A DNA stretch of 40,446 bases from NCBI GenBank assembly GCA_024280885.1, contig JAJRPF010000038.1, positions 1 to 40,446 of the forward strand, in the 5' to 3' direction. The DNA is from Planctomycetota bacterium. Its GTDB lineage: Bacteria > Planctomycetota > JAJSAM01 > JAJVHW01. The position numbers were made by a program, and so were the translations under genes. The notes beneath the pieces are model-generated. The model was not told the origin of the DNA and searched no databases. It saw only the letters and a program-made list of their open reading frames with translations. Below are positions 15,901 to 25,965 of the stretch, piece after piece (the stretch's first letter is position 1; each line of letters opens with the position of its first letter).

Positions 15901-18900
15901 GTGAGCGTGACGGAGCTGGAAGTACCGGCTGTGGGGATGGTCGCCACCGTGCGGCAGCGTCGCGGCGTGATCTCGTCCGTGGAGCCATTCGACGACGGTC
16001 CTGATGGCCGCTACCACCTCGTCACAGTCGAGTACATGGACGCCAACGGACCGCCCGAGGACCAACTGGTCTGGGAAATCGAGGCTCGCGTCGGTGCGCG
16101 ACTGCTCTTGCCGACGGCCCTCCCGGACGTCATGGGCGACCCGGCCATGCGCCCGGACGAGTTCGACGCCCTCGTGCGCGCCACGCGCTGGACCGCGCTG
16201 ACGCCCTTCATCGACCCCGACGACGACGGCCCGCTCGACCGCCTCCCGATCTGCGCCCCGCTCCATGGCGCCGTGCAGATCGAGGACTTCCAACTCGTCC
16301 CCCTACTCAAGGCCCTGCGGATGCCGCGCGTCACGCTGCTGCTCGCCGACGACGTCGGCCTGGGCAAGACGGTGGAAGCCGGCCTGATCCTGCGCGAACT
16401 CCTCGTCCGGCGCCGCCTCCGCCGCATCCTGATCCTCTGCCCGGCGGCGCTGCGGCTTCAGTGGCGCGACGAGATGCAGTCGAAGTTCTCGATGGCCTTC
16501 GACGTCGTGGATCGCAAGCGCACCCACGAGCTGCAGCGCTCGATGGGCATGGACGCCAACCCGTGGCGCGCCTTCCCCCGCATCATCACGTCGTACCACT
16601 ACTTGAAGCAGCACGACGTCCTGCAGGAGTTCCTCTCGGTCAGCCGCGTGCGGGACGACTCGCCGCATCTGCCCTGGGACATGATCATTCTCGACGAAGC
16701 TCATAATCTCAGCCCGTCGTCGTTCGGCACCGATAGCGACCTCTCCGCGATGCTCGGTAGCGTCGCGCCCCTCTTCGAGCATCGTCTCTTCCTGACGGCC
16801 ACGCCACACAACGGTCATACGCGCAGCTTCTCGGGCCTGCTCGAACGCCTCGACCCGGTCCGTTTCTCGCGCACGACCGAGTTCTCGCCGGCCGAACGCG
16901 TGCGCGTCGAGGATGTGGTGATCCGGCGTCTGAAGCGCGAGATCAACGTGCGCACCGATCCCCCGCGTTTCTGCGATCGCGCACCGAAGGGCGTGCAGAT
17001 CGACCTCGCGCTCGATGAGAAACGCCTGTCATCCGCCGTCGCCACGTTCCGAAAGAAGGTCCGCTCGGTGATCGCGGCCCGGTCCCGCACCGAGCAGACG
17101 GCTGGCGCGTTCGCGGCCGAGGTGCTCTCGAAGCGGCTCCTCTCCTGCCCGTACACATTCGCGGAGTCGTGGCACCGCTACCTCGAGGGCGCCGCGCAGG
17201 ACGAGGTTGCCGATGCCCGCGAGGTTGATGCGGCACGCAAGAAGGTCGAGGAGGACACGGGCGACGACCGCGAAAGCGAGAGTCGGCAGGCCCACGCCGC
17301 CCACACGGTCGGCGCGTGGCTGAAGCCTCTCCTCGCTGACATCGAGTCCGAGGCGGCCGACGTGAACGCGACGCTCCGCAGACTCGGGCTCCAGGACGCC
17401 GCCGGTCAGGCGACAGGCAAGTACCCGAAGAAGGACTCTCGCTTCGCCGCGTTGCAGTCGCTCGTCGAAAACCGCTTGCGCGACGGGGGCGAGTGGCGCG
17501 ATGACGAGCGCATCGTGATCTTCACGGAGTACAAGACCACGCTCGATTACGTCGCAGAGCGGTTGCGTGAGACGTTCGGCGGCGAGAACCGTGTGCTGCT
17601 GCTCTACGGCGGCATGGGCGACACGGAGCGCGAGGACATCAAGAGCGCCTTCAACGACCCGACCGACCCCGTGCGCGTCCTGGTCGCGACCGACGCCGCC
17701 TCCGAGGGCCTGAACCTCCAAGAAACCGCTCGCTACCTCCTGCACTACGACGTTCCGTGGAACCCCTCGCGCCTCGAGCAGCGCAACGGTCGCCTGGACC
17801 GCCACGGCCAGGCCCGCGACGTGACGATCTTCCACTTCGTCACCGACGACGATGCCGATATCTCGTTCCTGGCATACGTCGTCGGCAAGGTGGATCAGAT
17901 CCGCGAGGACCTGGGGTCCGTGGGCGAGATCTTCGACGCCGCCTTCGAGCGCCGCTTCGTCCAGGGCGAGAGCGAACTGGCCGTCCGGCAGGAACTCGAC
18001 GCGTCTGTCAAGTGGGCAAAGGGCCGCGCGTCGTTTGAGGCCGATGATGCGACGAGCACCGCCGACACCACCGGCGAGGACGAGGTGCGCCGCCTCGCCG
18101 CGCTCCGTGACGAACTCGACCTCTCCCCTGCGACGCTTGCGAGCACGCTCTCCGCCGCGCTGCGGATCTCGCCGCCCGGCACCGCGATGGATGGCCCGGA
18201 TGCCCGCGGGCGCTTTCGGATCAAGGCGCCGCTCTCCCCCGCGTGGGAGCAACTCGTAGACGATGCGCTCCGACTCGACACGACCCGCGGCGTGCGGGGC
18301 GCGCTCCCGGCGCTCGTCTTCGACCCCGAGTTCTTCATGGATGCGAGCCGGGGGCGCCCCGTCTTCCGTCCGAAGAAGGACACGGCGCTGATCCACATCG
18401 GTCATCCCCTCTACGAGCGCGCCCTGACCCAGTTCGCGCAACTGCGCTATCCGGGATCAGGCGACCAACGCCCGGGACGCTGGACCGTCCGCCGAGGCGA
18501 CGTTCCCGAAGGCTGCGACGCCGTCGTGCATCTCACCGTCGAGGAACTCGCCGTCAACGAGCTCCGCGAGACCTTCCATCACTGGGTCCGCACGATCCGT
18601 CTGCCGGTGAAGAACGGGAGATTGGGAGAGCCCCTCCCGCACATCCCCGCTGCGCGGCTCGCATCGTCCGGCGCGTCGTCCTCCTTCGTCGACGACACCG
18701 ACACGCCGCGCCTCATCTGGGAGGACGTCGAGCCCGACATCAAGGCATTCGTCAGCGGCTGGGCAGGCGGGCTGACAAAGCAACTGCGTGCGGCCCTCGA
18801 CGTCGAGCGCGAGCGCGCCATGAAGGACGAGCAGGAGCGTTTCCGCAGCCGACAGGCCGAGCTCTCCGACATGATCGTGGCGCAGACGCTCGGATCGATG

Positions 18901-19188
18901 GAGCGCGAGGTCGAACGGCTCCACGCGCGGCTCCACGACGCGAAGAACCAGCGCCTTCTCTTCCGCGTGCAGGAGGAGGCCGAGATCGACGACTTGAAGC
19001 GGTCACTCGAGGCAAAGCAGGACGAGATCCGCCGACGCAAGATCCACCTCGAGGAACTTCGCGATCAACTCACGAAGGAGCGCGATCGCGTCCTGCGCGG
19101 CGTCGTCCCCAAGCGCTTCGCGATGCGGGGTGAGGCGCAGGCATTCCCCGTCACAATCGAGATCGTTCTCGGCGAGGCGCTGACATGA
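15901..19188 (+). CDS. SNF2/SWI2-family DNA helicase, DISARM DrmD-like
   Basis: A 1095-aa ATP-dependent DNA translocase. The first RecA-like domain has DDVGLGKT (150-157, Walker A), LDEAH (264-268, Walker B) and TATPHNG (299-305). The second has an IFTEYKTTLDYV segment, ASEGLNLQ, and the arginine-finger motif QRNGRLDRHGQ near residue 624. The C-terminal 450 residues include a coiled-coil-like, charged region near 960-1060. This order and length match the SNF2 helicases of class 1 DISARM and related defence systems. The frame is open from 15805, but GTG 15901 follows AGGAG and GGGAG sequence and starts the conserved-looking part. Its stop overlaps the methylase start (ATGA). It probably remodels or moves along DNA for the complex made with the next genes. 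Confidence 0.85.
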   Translation: MSVTELEVPAVGMVATVRQRRGVISSVEPFDDGPDGRYHLVTVEYMDANGPPEDQLVWEIEARVGARLLLPTALPDVMGDPAMRPDEFDALVRATRWTALTPFIDPDDDGPLDRLPICAPLHGAVQIEDFQLVPLLKALRMPRVTLLLADDVGLGKTVEAGLILRELLVRRRLRRILILCPAALRLQWRDEMQSKFSMAFDVVDRKRTHELQRSMGMDANPWRAFPRIITSYHYLKQHDVLQEFLSVSRVRDDSPHLPWDMIILDEAHNLSPSSFGTDSDLSAMLGSVAPLFEHRLFLTATPHNGHTRSFSGLLERLDPVRFSRTTEFSPAERVRVEDVVIRRLKREINVRTDPPRFCDRAPKGVQIDLALDEKRLSSAVATFRKKVRSVIAARSRTEQTAGAFAAEVLSKRLLSCPYTFAESWHRYLEGAAQDEVADAREVDAARKKVEEDTGDDRESESRQAHAAHTVGAWLKPLLADIESEAADVNATLRRLGLQDAAGQATGKYPKKDSRFAALQSLVENRLRDGGEWRDDERIVIFTEYKTTLDYVAERLRETFGGENRVLLLYGGMGDTEREDIKSAFNDPTDPVRVLVATDAASEGLNLQETARYLLHYDVPWNPSRLEQRNGRLDRHGQARDVTIFHFVTDDDADISFLAYVVGKVDQIREDLGSVGEIFDAAFERRFVQGESELAVRQELDASVKWAKGRASFEADDATSTADTTGEDEVRRLAALRDELDLSPATLASTLSAALRISPPGTAMDGPDARGRFRIKAPLSPAWEQLVDDALRLDTTRGVRGALPALVFDPEFFMDASRGRPVFRPKKDTALIHIGHPLYERALTQFAQLRYPGSGDQRPGRWTVRRGDVPEGCDAVVHLTVEELAVNELRETFHHWVRTIRLPVKNGRLGEPLPHIPAARLASSGASSSFVDDTDTPRLIWEDVEPDIKAFVSGWAGGLTKQLRAALDVERERAMKDEQERFRSRQAELSDMIVAQTLGSMEREVERLHARLHDAKNQRLLFRVQEEAEIDDLKRSLEAKQDEIRRRKIHLEELRDQLTKERDRVLRGVVPKRFAMRGEAQAFPVTIEIVLGEALT

Positions 19189-22100
19189 GCGTGCACGCGA
19201 ACGAGTGGTGGGCCTCGCTCCGGCATGGCGGCGTCCTCGTGGCACCGTCGCAGATCGAGAAGATCCTCCCCGCCACACCGAAACCGCTGTCATTCCGGCT
19301 GGCCGAGCGCCTCCGCCGCGACGTCACGCGCCTCGAGGGGAACGAGTCCGTCCTGCTCGACACCGTACTCGAGGCGATCTGTCGTCTCGGAGTGGACGGC
19401 GCCGGCTCGTGGACGAAGGGCTCGCAGATTTCGACGGACTGGACGCGTCGCTCCCTCTCGGGCAAGGCGATCCGGCCCCGCCGCATCTGGCAAGGCCCGC
19501 ACGGGTCGCTCCTGCCTGTGTTCGTCACCGATGAGAAGCGCGTCGGCATCGGTCGTGGCCGCGCCGCCGTGTCCGAGGTCGTCGAGTGGCTGCGCGCCGG
19601 TGACGAGAAGCTCGCGCTCATCACCAACGCCCGTCAGTGGCGCCTGATCTACGCCGGCCTCGACTTCAGCGCATGGTGTGAATGGGACGTGGACCGCTGG
19701 TTCGAGGAGGGTGAGCCGGGACCGCAGGTCGATGCCCTGCGTGTGCTCTTGGCGCCCGAGACGCACACGGCACCCGACGCGAAGAGCCTTGCCCCGCTCC
19801 TCGCTGCGATCTCCGCCACCCGCAAGGGCCAGTCCGACCTCTCCGCCGTCCTCGGCGAGCGCGTGCGCCGCGCCGTGGAGCTGTTGATCCACGCCCATCG
19901 TGGCCCGCTCTCTCACCTCGGCGACTCCGTCGCGAATGCCGACATCTATCGTGCCGCGACCCGCGTCGTCATGCGGTTCGTCGTGCTCTTCTTCGCCGAG
20001 GCGCGCGAGCTTCTTCCTCGCGATAACCCGATCTACCACGGTTCGTACGGACTCACCGGTCTGCTCGAGCAACTCGAACGCGTCGGTAGCGGCGCGGGCG
20101 CGGAACGACTCCGTCACCGTTGGGCTGCGTGGCCCCGTCTCCTGGCGCTCTTTCGCCTGGTACACGGTGGTAGCCCGCACGAGGCCCTGCCGGTACGGCG
20201 CTACGGCGGAGGACTCTTCGCTGCGGGTTCCGTAGATGCAGAGGCGGGCATCGATCGCGCTCTCGCTGTGTTCGAGGATCCGCATCACTCGCCGTCCGAT
20301 GCCGACGTGCGCGAGATGGTGCGCCTCCTCGCCCGCACGAAGGTGAAGGTCCGTGCCGGGCGCGGCGCTACATGGGTGGACGCGCCGGTTGACTTCAGCG
20401 ACCTCTCGTCCGAGTACATCGGCATCCTCTACGAGGGCCTTCTCGACTTCGAGTTGCACGATGTGGGAGAGGGCGAGACCGTCGTCTTCCTGGCGCTCGG
20501 CGATCAGCCCGCTCTGCCGCTCTCACGCCTCGAGGCGATGAACGACAAGGAGCTCGCGAACCTCGTCGAGAAGTTCAAGAAGCCGACTTCGAGCGGACCG
20601 GAACCAGACGACGAGCTCGGCGACGAGGACGGCGCTGAGGAAGACGCCGAGTCAACTGACGACGATCCGGCCGCGGGAGATGGCTCGGACCACGACCCTT
20701 CATCCGAGCAGGGAGAGGAAGCCGCGGAGGACATCCGCCGCGACGCGCGTGACCGCGCCGAGGCCTGGGCCCGCCGGGCGATCGAGATCGGCAAACTTGT
20801 CAAGAAGCCGCGCTCGAAAAGCGCCGACGCGCAACGAGCCCACGAGGAGGCCGTTGCGAAGACGGCGACCCAGATCGTCGTGCGCGTTGTTCTGCCCGGC
20901 GAGTGGTACCTCGTCCGTTGGGGCGGCACGCGCAAGGGATCGGGCACGTTCTACACACCGCCGGGGCTCGCCGTGCCCACGGTGCACCGCACACTGCGGC
21001 CGCTCGTCTACGACGCGCCCCCCGGCGACGACGGTAAGCCGAACATCGATGCGCCTGCCGCCGAGTGGACACCCAAGACACCGGAGCAGATCCTGGCACT
21101 GAAGATGATCGAGCCGGCCATGGGGTCCGGCACGTTCCTCGTCGCTGCGCTGCGCTTTCTCACTGACGCGCTCTACGCCGCGCTGCATCACCATGACCGC
21201 CTTGTCGAGCACGAGAACGGCCACACCGTCGTCACACTCGCCGAGGGGCATGCAGCCACGGGGCAGCTCGTCGAGGATCTGACTTGCAGGCGCGATGCCG
21301 AAGAATTCGAGTCACGACTGCGCGCGCGCCTCAAGCGCTACATCGTCGAGCGTTGTCTCTACGGCGTGGATCTCGATCCCCTCGCGGCTGAGCTCGCGCG
21401 CCTCGCCCTCTGGGTCGAGACCATGGACCGCGACCTGCCGTTTGAGTTCCTCGATCACAAGTTGAAGGTGGGCAACGCGCTCGTCGGGTGCTGGTTCGAC
21501 CGCTTCCAGGACTATCCGGTCATGGCGTGGGAGCGCGAGGGCGGCGACAAGGGCCATACGAACGGCGTCCACTACGAGAAGGGCGCGTGGACGAAGGCGA
21601 TCAAGGCACACAGGAAGATGGTTGCCGCCGAGATGCAGGATTGGATTACCCGTCAGGCGCGCCTCGACGTCCCCGTCGCTGAGAAAAGTGCCACCGAGAT
21701 CCATGAGGATGCAGTGCGTCTCTTCGAGGAGTTGCACGCGATCCCGGTCCACGAGAGCGAGGAGCGCGCCCGTTTCTACGCAGCGCAGATCGACCGCAGC
21801 GAGGCGATCTGCTCGTTGCGCGAGGCGTTCGACACCTGGTGCGCGATCTGGTTCTGGCCGGGTGACCGGCTGGGCAATGCGCCGATGCCACTCGACTTCC
21901 GAGCTCTCAGCACGGAGAGCCGCGGCGTCGTGCGCTCGCTGCGGGACCAGCACCACTTCTTCCACTGGGAAATCGAGTTCCCGGACGTGTTTGCCAAGGA
22001 GGGAGCCGGGTTCGATGCGGTGCTGGGCAATCCGCCATGGGACACCGTGCAACCCTCCTCGATGGAGTTCTTCTCGGCGCTGGATCCGCTCTACCGCGCG

Positions 22101-24152
22101 TACGGAAAGCAGGAAGCTGTGCGCGCGCAGACGGAGCTGTTCGCTGCAGACTCATCGAGTGAACGAGATTGGATCGACCACCTCGCACGGTTCAAAAACT
22201 TGGCAAACTGGTTCAAGTGCGCGGCCTCACCATTCGGTGATCCCGACGTCGGTCGAGCCAAGTTCGGCATCGCACGCGGGAAGGCCAACCATGCATTGCA
22301 CACGCGTTGGCGAGACGGTCGCGCCAAGCGCCACGGCTACGCGGATCCGGAGCACCCCTACCGCCACCAGGGATCCGGGAAGCCCTACTTGCAGAAGCTC
22401 TTCCTTGAGCAGGCTCACGCGCTGCTCCGAGACGCGGGGCGACTCGGCTTCATCGTTCCGTCCGGGCTCTACACCGACAAAGGCACGACGGACCTACGGA
22501 AGCTCTTCTTCGAGCGCTGTGACTGGCAGTGGCTCTTCGGTTTCGAGAACAACCAGCGGATCTTCGACATCGACAGCCGTTTCAAGTTCGGGCCCGTGAT
22601 CGTTCAGAAGGGCGGCACGACCGCAGCTGTGCGGACGGCGTTCATGCACCGCGACCTCGCCGACTGGGAGAACGCGGAGCAGCACGTCATCCCGTACACG
22701 GGCGCGCAGGTGCAGCGCTTCAGTCCGACGACTCGCGCGCTCTTCGAGATCAGCAGCGAGCGCGATCTGGAAATCCTTGAGAGGATCTACGCGGACTCCG
22801 TCCTGCTCGGTGACGACGGCCCCGACGGCTGGGGCATCAGCTACGCGCAAGGCGACTTCAACATGACGAGCGATCGGAGGCTCTGCGTCGCGCGCCCTGC
22901 GCTTGAGGAACAAGGCTACCGATCCGACGCGTACGGGCGCTGGGTGAGAGCGGACGAAACAGTCCACTTGCCGTGCTACCAAGGCGTGATGCTGCATCAG
23001 TTCGATTTCGCCGCCAAGCGATGGATTTCGGGGACTGGCCTTCGTGCGAAGTGGGATCCGATCCCGTGGACCTCGAAGTGCTCGGCCCCGCAGTTCCTCA
23101 TGTCCGAGACGGTGTTTGCCGCCCGACGTAGAGCCCACGGCGAGTTCCGAGTTGGGATGCGGCGTGTTGCGCGGAATACAGATGCGCGCACCGTGATTTC
23201 CGCATTGCTCCCGCCCGCGCCATGCGGCGACAAGGTGGCGATCCTCACGATGGAGGATGCAAATTCGCACTCAGTGCTCGTCGCCATGCTCAACAGCTAT
23301 GTGCTGGACTTCGTGATGCGGACGCGCGGAGGGGGAACGCAGGTCGATCGACACGCTCTCTTCGAGCTTCCGCTCCCGACTACGTTGACGCCGGACCTCC
23401 GTGTCGCGATCCGCCGACTCGTTCTCCAGCTCAACGCTGTGTCCATGATTTTTGCCCCAGAGTGGGTTCGATTGGCGGTGGCCGCGCCCAGTGTTCGAGC
23501 GCGATCTGTGCAGGAGAACTGGGCGCTCACTCCGCACGCCCGCATCCGAGCCCGTTGTGCCGTCGAAGCTCTCGTTGCTGCGTTGTTCGGGGTCACCGCG
23601 TCGGACTTCCGTCAGGTCATAACCGAGTGTGACTTCCCGATCGGTCACGACACATCGAACCTGGATACTCGCGGGTTCTGGCGCACCGACCGGGAGCTCG
23701 ATCCGGAGGTTCGTCTCCCGATCCTCTCGCTGGCGGCACTCATCGATCTGGAGCGATGCGTCGAGGAACACGGCAACCTATCCGATGGCGTCGTGGCGTT
23801 CTTGCAGCCCGGCGGGGACGGATGGGACCTGCCGGATACCATGAGGCTTGCGGACTTGGGCGTAGGACACGACGACGGGGCTCAAGAGCCGCAGCCAGTC
23901 CGAGATCGCTTCGGGCCGCATCTGCTGCCGATGCAGAAGGACCTCTCCGTCGAGGCGTCGTGGGCGGAGTGCGAACGCCACGCCCAGATCCTCTTGGGTG
24001 ACGATGGCTACGCGGCCCTGCAGCGCGATCTCCAGCGTGCGGACGTCGATCAGACGTACACGGCTCGCGCGGCGGAGGACCAACCTCGCTATCGGCTCCG
24101 CGGCGATGACTCGCAGGGGATGTTGTTCGGCCGGGGAGAGGAGGGGCGATGA
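19185..24152 (+). CDS. Eco57I-class N6-adenine DNA methyltransferase, DISARM DrmMI / PglX-like
   Basis: A 1655-aa protein expected to methylate adenine in a specific DNA site. SAM-binding motif I is EPAMGSGTFLV near residue 643; a DLDPLAAELARL motif lies near 725; the catalytic motif is NPPW at 949-952. Residues 1-430 resemble the N-terminal region of type IIG and BREX-like enzymes, with a TNARQWRLIYAG segment. A clear PD-(D/E)XK site was not seen there, so it is probably modification only. A very acidic linker spans about 468-515. The part after NPPW, up to about residue 1520, probably holds target recognition; it has looser codon use than its flanks. ATGA overlaps on both sides tie it to the helicase and the ATPase. 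It likely marks host DNA as self. Confidence 0.87.
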   Translation: MSVHANEWWASLRHGGVLVAPSQIEKILPATPKPLSFRLAERLRRDVTRLEGNESVLLDTVLEAICRLGVDGAGSWTKGSQISTDWTRRSLSGKAIRPRRIWQGPHGSLLPVFVTDEKRVGIGRGRAAVSEVVEWLRAGDEKLALITNARQWRLIYAGLDFSAWCEWDVDRWFEEGEPGPQVDALRVLLAPETHTAPDAKSLAPLLAAISATRKGQSDLSAVLGERVRRAVELLIHAHRGPLSHLGDSVANADIYRAATRVVMRFVVLFFAEARELLPRDNPIYHGSYGLTGLLEQLERVGSGAGAERLRHRWAAWPRLLALFRLVHGGSPHEALPVRRYGGGLFAAGSVDAEAGIDRALAVFEDPHHSPSDADVREMVRLLARTKVKVRAGRGATWVDAPVDFSDLSSEYIGILYEGLLDFELHDVGEGETVVFLALGDQPALPLSRLEAMNDKELANLVEKFKKPTSSGPEPDDELGDEDGAEEDAESTDDDPAAGDGSDHDPSSEQGEEAAEDIRRDARDRAEAWARRAIEIGKLVKKPRSKSADAQRAHEEAVAKTATQIVVRVVLPGEWYLVRWGGTRKGSGTFYTPPGLAVPTVHRTLRPLVYDAPPGDDGKPNIDAPAAEWTPKTPEQILALKMIEPAMGSGTFLVAALRFLTDALYAALHHHDRLVEHENGHTVVTLAEGHAATGQLVEDLTCRRDAEEFESRLRARLKRYIVERCLYGVDLDPLAAELARLALWVETMDRDLPFEFLDHKLKVGNALVGCWFDRFQDYPVMAWEREGGDKGHTNGVHYEKGAWTKAIKAHRKMVAAEMQDWITRQARLDVPVAEKSATEIHEDAVRLFEELHAIPVHESEERARFYAAQIDRSEAICSLREAFDTWCAIWFWPGDRLGNAPMPLDFRALSTESRGVVRSLRDQHHFFHWEIEFPDVFAKEGAGFDAVLGNPPWDTVQPSSMEFFSALDPLYRAYGKQEAVRAQTELFAADSSSERDWIDHLARFKNLANWFKCAASPFGDPDVGRAKFGIARGKANHALHTRWRDGRAKRHGYADPEHPYRHQGSGKPYLQKLFLEQAHALLRDAGRLGFIVPSGLYTDKGTTDLRKLFFERCDWQWLFGFENNQRIFDIDSRFKFGPVIVQKGGTTAAVRTAFMHRDLADWENAEQHVIPYTGAQVQRFSPTTRALFEISSERDLEILERIYADSVLLGDDGPDGWGISYAQGDFNMTSDRRLCVARPALEEQGYRSDAYGRWVRADETVHLPCYQGVMLHQFDFAAKRWISGTGLRAKWDPIPWTSKCSAPQFLMSETVFAARRRAHGEFRVGMRRVARNTDARTVISALLPPAPCGDKVAILTMEDANSHSVLVAMLNSYVLDFVMRTRGGGTQVDRHALFELPLPTTLTPDLRVAIRRLVLQLNAVSMIFAPEWVRLAVAAPSVRARSVQENWALTPHARIRARCAVEALVAALFGVTASDFRQVITECDFPIGHDTSNLDTRGFWRTDRELDPEVRLPILSLAALIDLERCVEEHGNLSDGVVAFLQPGGDGWDLPDTMRLADLGVGHDDGAQEPQPVRDRFGPHLLPMQKDLSVEASWAECERHAQILLGDDGYAALQRDLQRADVDQTYTARAAEDQPRYRLRGDDSQGMLFGRGEEGR

Positions 24153-25894
24153 AGCTACGGCTCATTCGGATCAGAAACCTCGGCGCGATCTCCGACGCTG
24201 GTCTCGAAGTGGAGATCGACCGCATCGTTGTTCTGATCGGTCCGAACAACGTTGGGAAATCGACGGTCCTAGATGCCTACGAGGCCTTCGCCAGTGTGGG
24301 CGCTGCGCTGCCGCTTGAGCGGTTCCGAGACGAGGACCCCGCGAACACGATCGAAATCGAGGGGCTCTTCACCGGCGTCACCGACGATGATATCGAGGTG
24401 ATCGGGCAGCAATGGCCGCATGCCGATGCTAAGTACGGCACGTGTGTTCGCGTGATGTGGCGGTGGGAGAAACCAGGCGAGAAGGGCGAGAAGTTCTCCT
24501 GGGATCCCGGCACGAACGACTGGGTGCCGGGCGGTGTGGGCGGTTGGAACACGCTGATCACCAGCCGCATCCCCGCGCCGCTCAGGGTGCGCCCGACTGA
24601 CGATCCGCAGGCGACGGAAGACCAGATCGTTCAGATCCTGACCGCGGCCGCGAAGGAAAGCCTCAAGGCCGACACGGGGCGCGCCGCAGAAGTGAGACGC
24701 GCGCTTGAGAAGTTGGCCGAAGACTTCGCACAGGAGATCTCAGCGCAGCTGACCGAGGCCACCGAAAAGGTCCAGGAGCGCTTCGGAGCCGTCTTCCCCG
24801 GGTACTCTCTTGAGTTCTCACCGGGCATCGGCAAATTCGAGCCGGAGAAGATGATTGGCTCTGGCAGTCACATACGGGTCGGCCGAGACGGGCAGCGCAC
24901 GCACCCTCTGACTAGTCAGGGCGCCGGCGTGCGGAGGACGTTCCTCTGGTCTGCTCTCGGAGCGCTCGCCGAACTGGGGCGACTGAAACAAGGCAAGAAG
25001 ACACTCGCGTCAGACCGACCGCGCATACTCCTCATCGAGGAGCCGGAGTCGTTCCTTCATCCGCCGCTTGTTCGCGCGGCGCGCGAAACGCTCTATGGGC
25101 TTGCTGACCTGGAACTTTGGCAGGTGTTGACCACTACCCACTCGCCTGTGTTCATTGACGTGGCGAAGCCCCACACCACGATCGTCCGTGTCTCCCACAA
25201 TCATGCTGACGGCACGCGAGTGTTCTCATCCGATCGCGCGAAATTCACGGACGACGAGCGCGCGAACCTGCGGATGATCCGGTCCTGTCACCCCACCGTG
25301 AGCGAGTTCTTCTTCGCTGACAATGTCTGGCTTGTCGAGGGAGAGACGGAGCATGCCGTGCTGGTGAAACTGCTCCGTGAGAGCGATGACCCCCGCGCCG
25401 CTTCCGTCGCAGTCGTGAACTGCATGGGGAAGGCGAACTTGCCGCTGTTCGCTCGCATACTCAACCAATTCAGGTCTGGCTACGTTGCGATCCACGACGT
25501 CGATCGACCGTTCGCGCTGCGGGACCACAAGTGGATACGGAACGGGATGTGGACGATGAACTCGCGGATCCGAGATGTAGCAGACGACGCTCCGTCAGAC
25601 GGCCAGGGGGCCACGACGGTCGCGCATCTTCCTGACTTCGAGGGGGAGTTCTTCGGCACCTCCCAGAAGGCGGACAAACCGTGGGCGGCGCTCCAGACAC
25701 TGGACGAGATACGCCTGTCAGGCGGCGCACGTAGTGACCGGCTGGATGGCCTCGTCGCGGCGTTGCTGGACGGTGAGCACGACGGCATCTACACGACCAT
25801 CGCCGACCTCGAACGGCGCGTGGCAGAGTATGTGACGAGCGAGCAGCCAGAACCTGCCGAGGCTTGGTGCGTGGAGATGGAGTCGGACGCATGA
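24149..25894 (+). CDS. OLD-family ATPase with TOPRIM domain
   Basis: A 581-aa protein with an SMC/ABC-type ATPase split by a helical insert: the N-terminus carries GPNNVGKST (31-39, Walker A), and ILLIEEPESFLHP gives Walker B with its catalytic glutamate, followed by TTTHSP. The C-terminus has a TOPRIM region: LVEGETEH, with Glu397 as metal ligand, and HDVD near 449-452. OLD proteins cut or nick DNA and occur in several antiphage systems, such as Gabija GajA, and beside methylases. Here it is coupled by ATGA overlap to the methylase. Its own stop overlaps the start of a 24-codon frame leading to the next large gene. It is the ATPase, and possibly a nuclease, of the cassette. Active nuclease function is inferred from motifs. 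Confidence 0.85.
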   Translation: MKLRLIRIRNLGAISDAGLEVEIDRIVVLIGPNNVGKSTVLDAYEAFASVGAALPLERFRDEDPANTIEIEGLFTGVTDDDIEVIGQQWPHADAKYGTCVRVMWRWEKPGEKGEKFSWDPGTNDWVPGGVGGWNTLITSRIPAPLRVRPTDDPQATEDQIVQILTAAAKESLKADTGRAAEVRRALEKLAEDFAQEISAQLTEATEKVQERFGAVFPGYSLEFSPGIGKFEPEKMIGSGSHIRVGRDGQRTHPLTSQGAGVRRTFLWSALGALAELGRLKQGKKTLASDRPRILLIEEPESFLHPPLVRAARETLYGLADLELWQVLTTTHSPVFIDVAKPHTTIVRVSHNHADGTRVFSSDRAKFTDDERANLRMIRSCHPTVSEFFFADNVWLVEGETEHAVLVKLLRESDDPRAASVAVVNCMGKANLPLFARILNQFRSGYVAIHDVDRPFALRDHKWIRNGMWTMNSRIRDVADDAPSDGQGATTVAHLPDFEGEFFGTSQKADKPWAALQTLDEIRLSGGARSDRLDGLVAALLDGEHDGIYTTIADLERRVAEYVTSEQPEPAEAWCVEMESDA

Positions 25895-25965
25895 GCAGTG
25901 GGATGACCTCGATTGCCGCAGGTGTCATGCGCAGTCGGACGACCAAGGAGTTGCAGTGGCTCTAA
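25891..25965 (+). CDS. 24-codon bridging open frame (possible coupling peptide)
   Basis: An ATG overlaps the stop of the OLD gene (ATGA), and the 24-codon frame runs through the gap and ends with TAA ten bases inside the next gene. Its path covers the AAGGAG ribosome site of that gene. Ribosomes crossing it could keep the site open and couple translation. It may equally be a chance frame. Product begins MSSGMTSIAAG; no function is proposed. Confidence 0.25.
   Translation: MSSGMTSIAAGVMRSRTTKELQWL
25945..25950 (+). promoter_or_regulatory. Perfect ribosome binding site of the DUF1998 helicase gene
   Basis: AAGGAG ends five bases before the GTG at 25956. It fixes that GTG as the start, although the codon is not ATG, and shows that the fourth gene has independent translation initiation, unlike its overlapping upstream neighbours. 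Confidence 0.75.

Noticed and set aside
17029..18441. Minus-strand open frame of 470 codons
   Set aside because: It is opposite the SNF2 helicase gene and has biased, repetitive antisense composition.
19185..20500. Active PD-(D/E)XK nuclease at the methylase N-terminus (type IIG restriction enzyme)
   Set aside because: The region resembles type IIG N-termini (TNARQWRLIYAG), but the expected D...(D/E)XK residues could not be placed with confidence.
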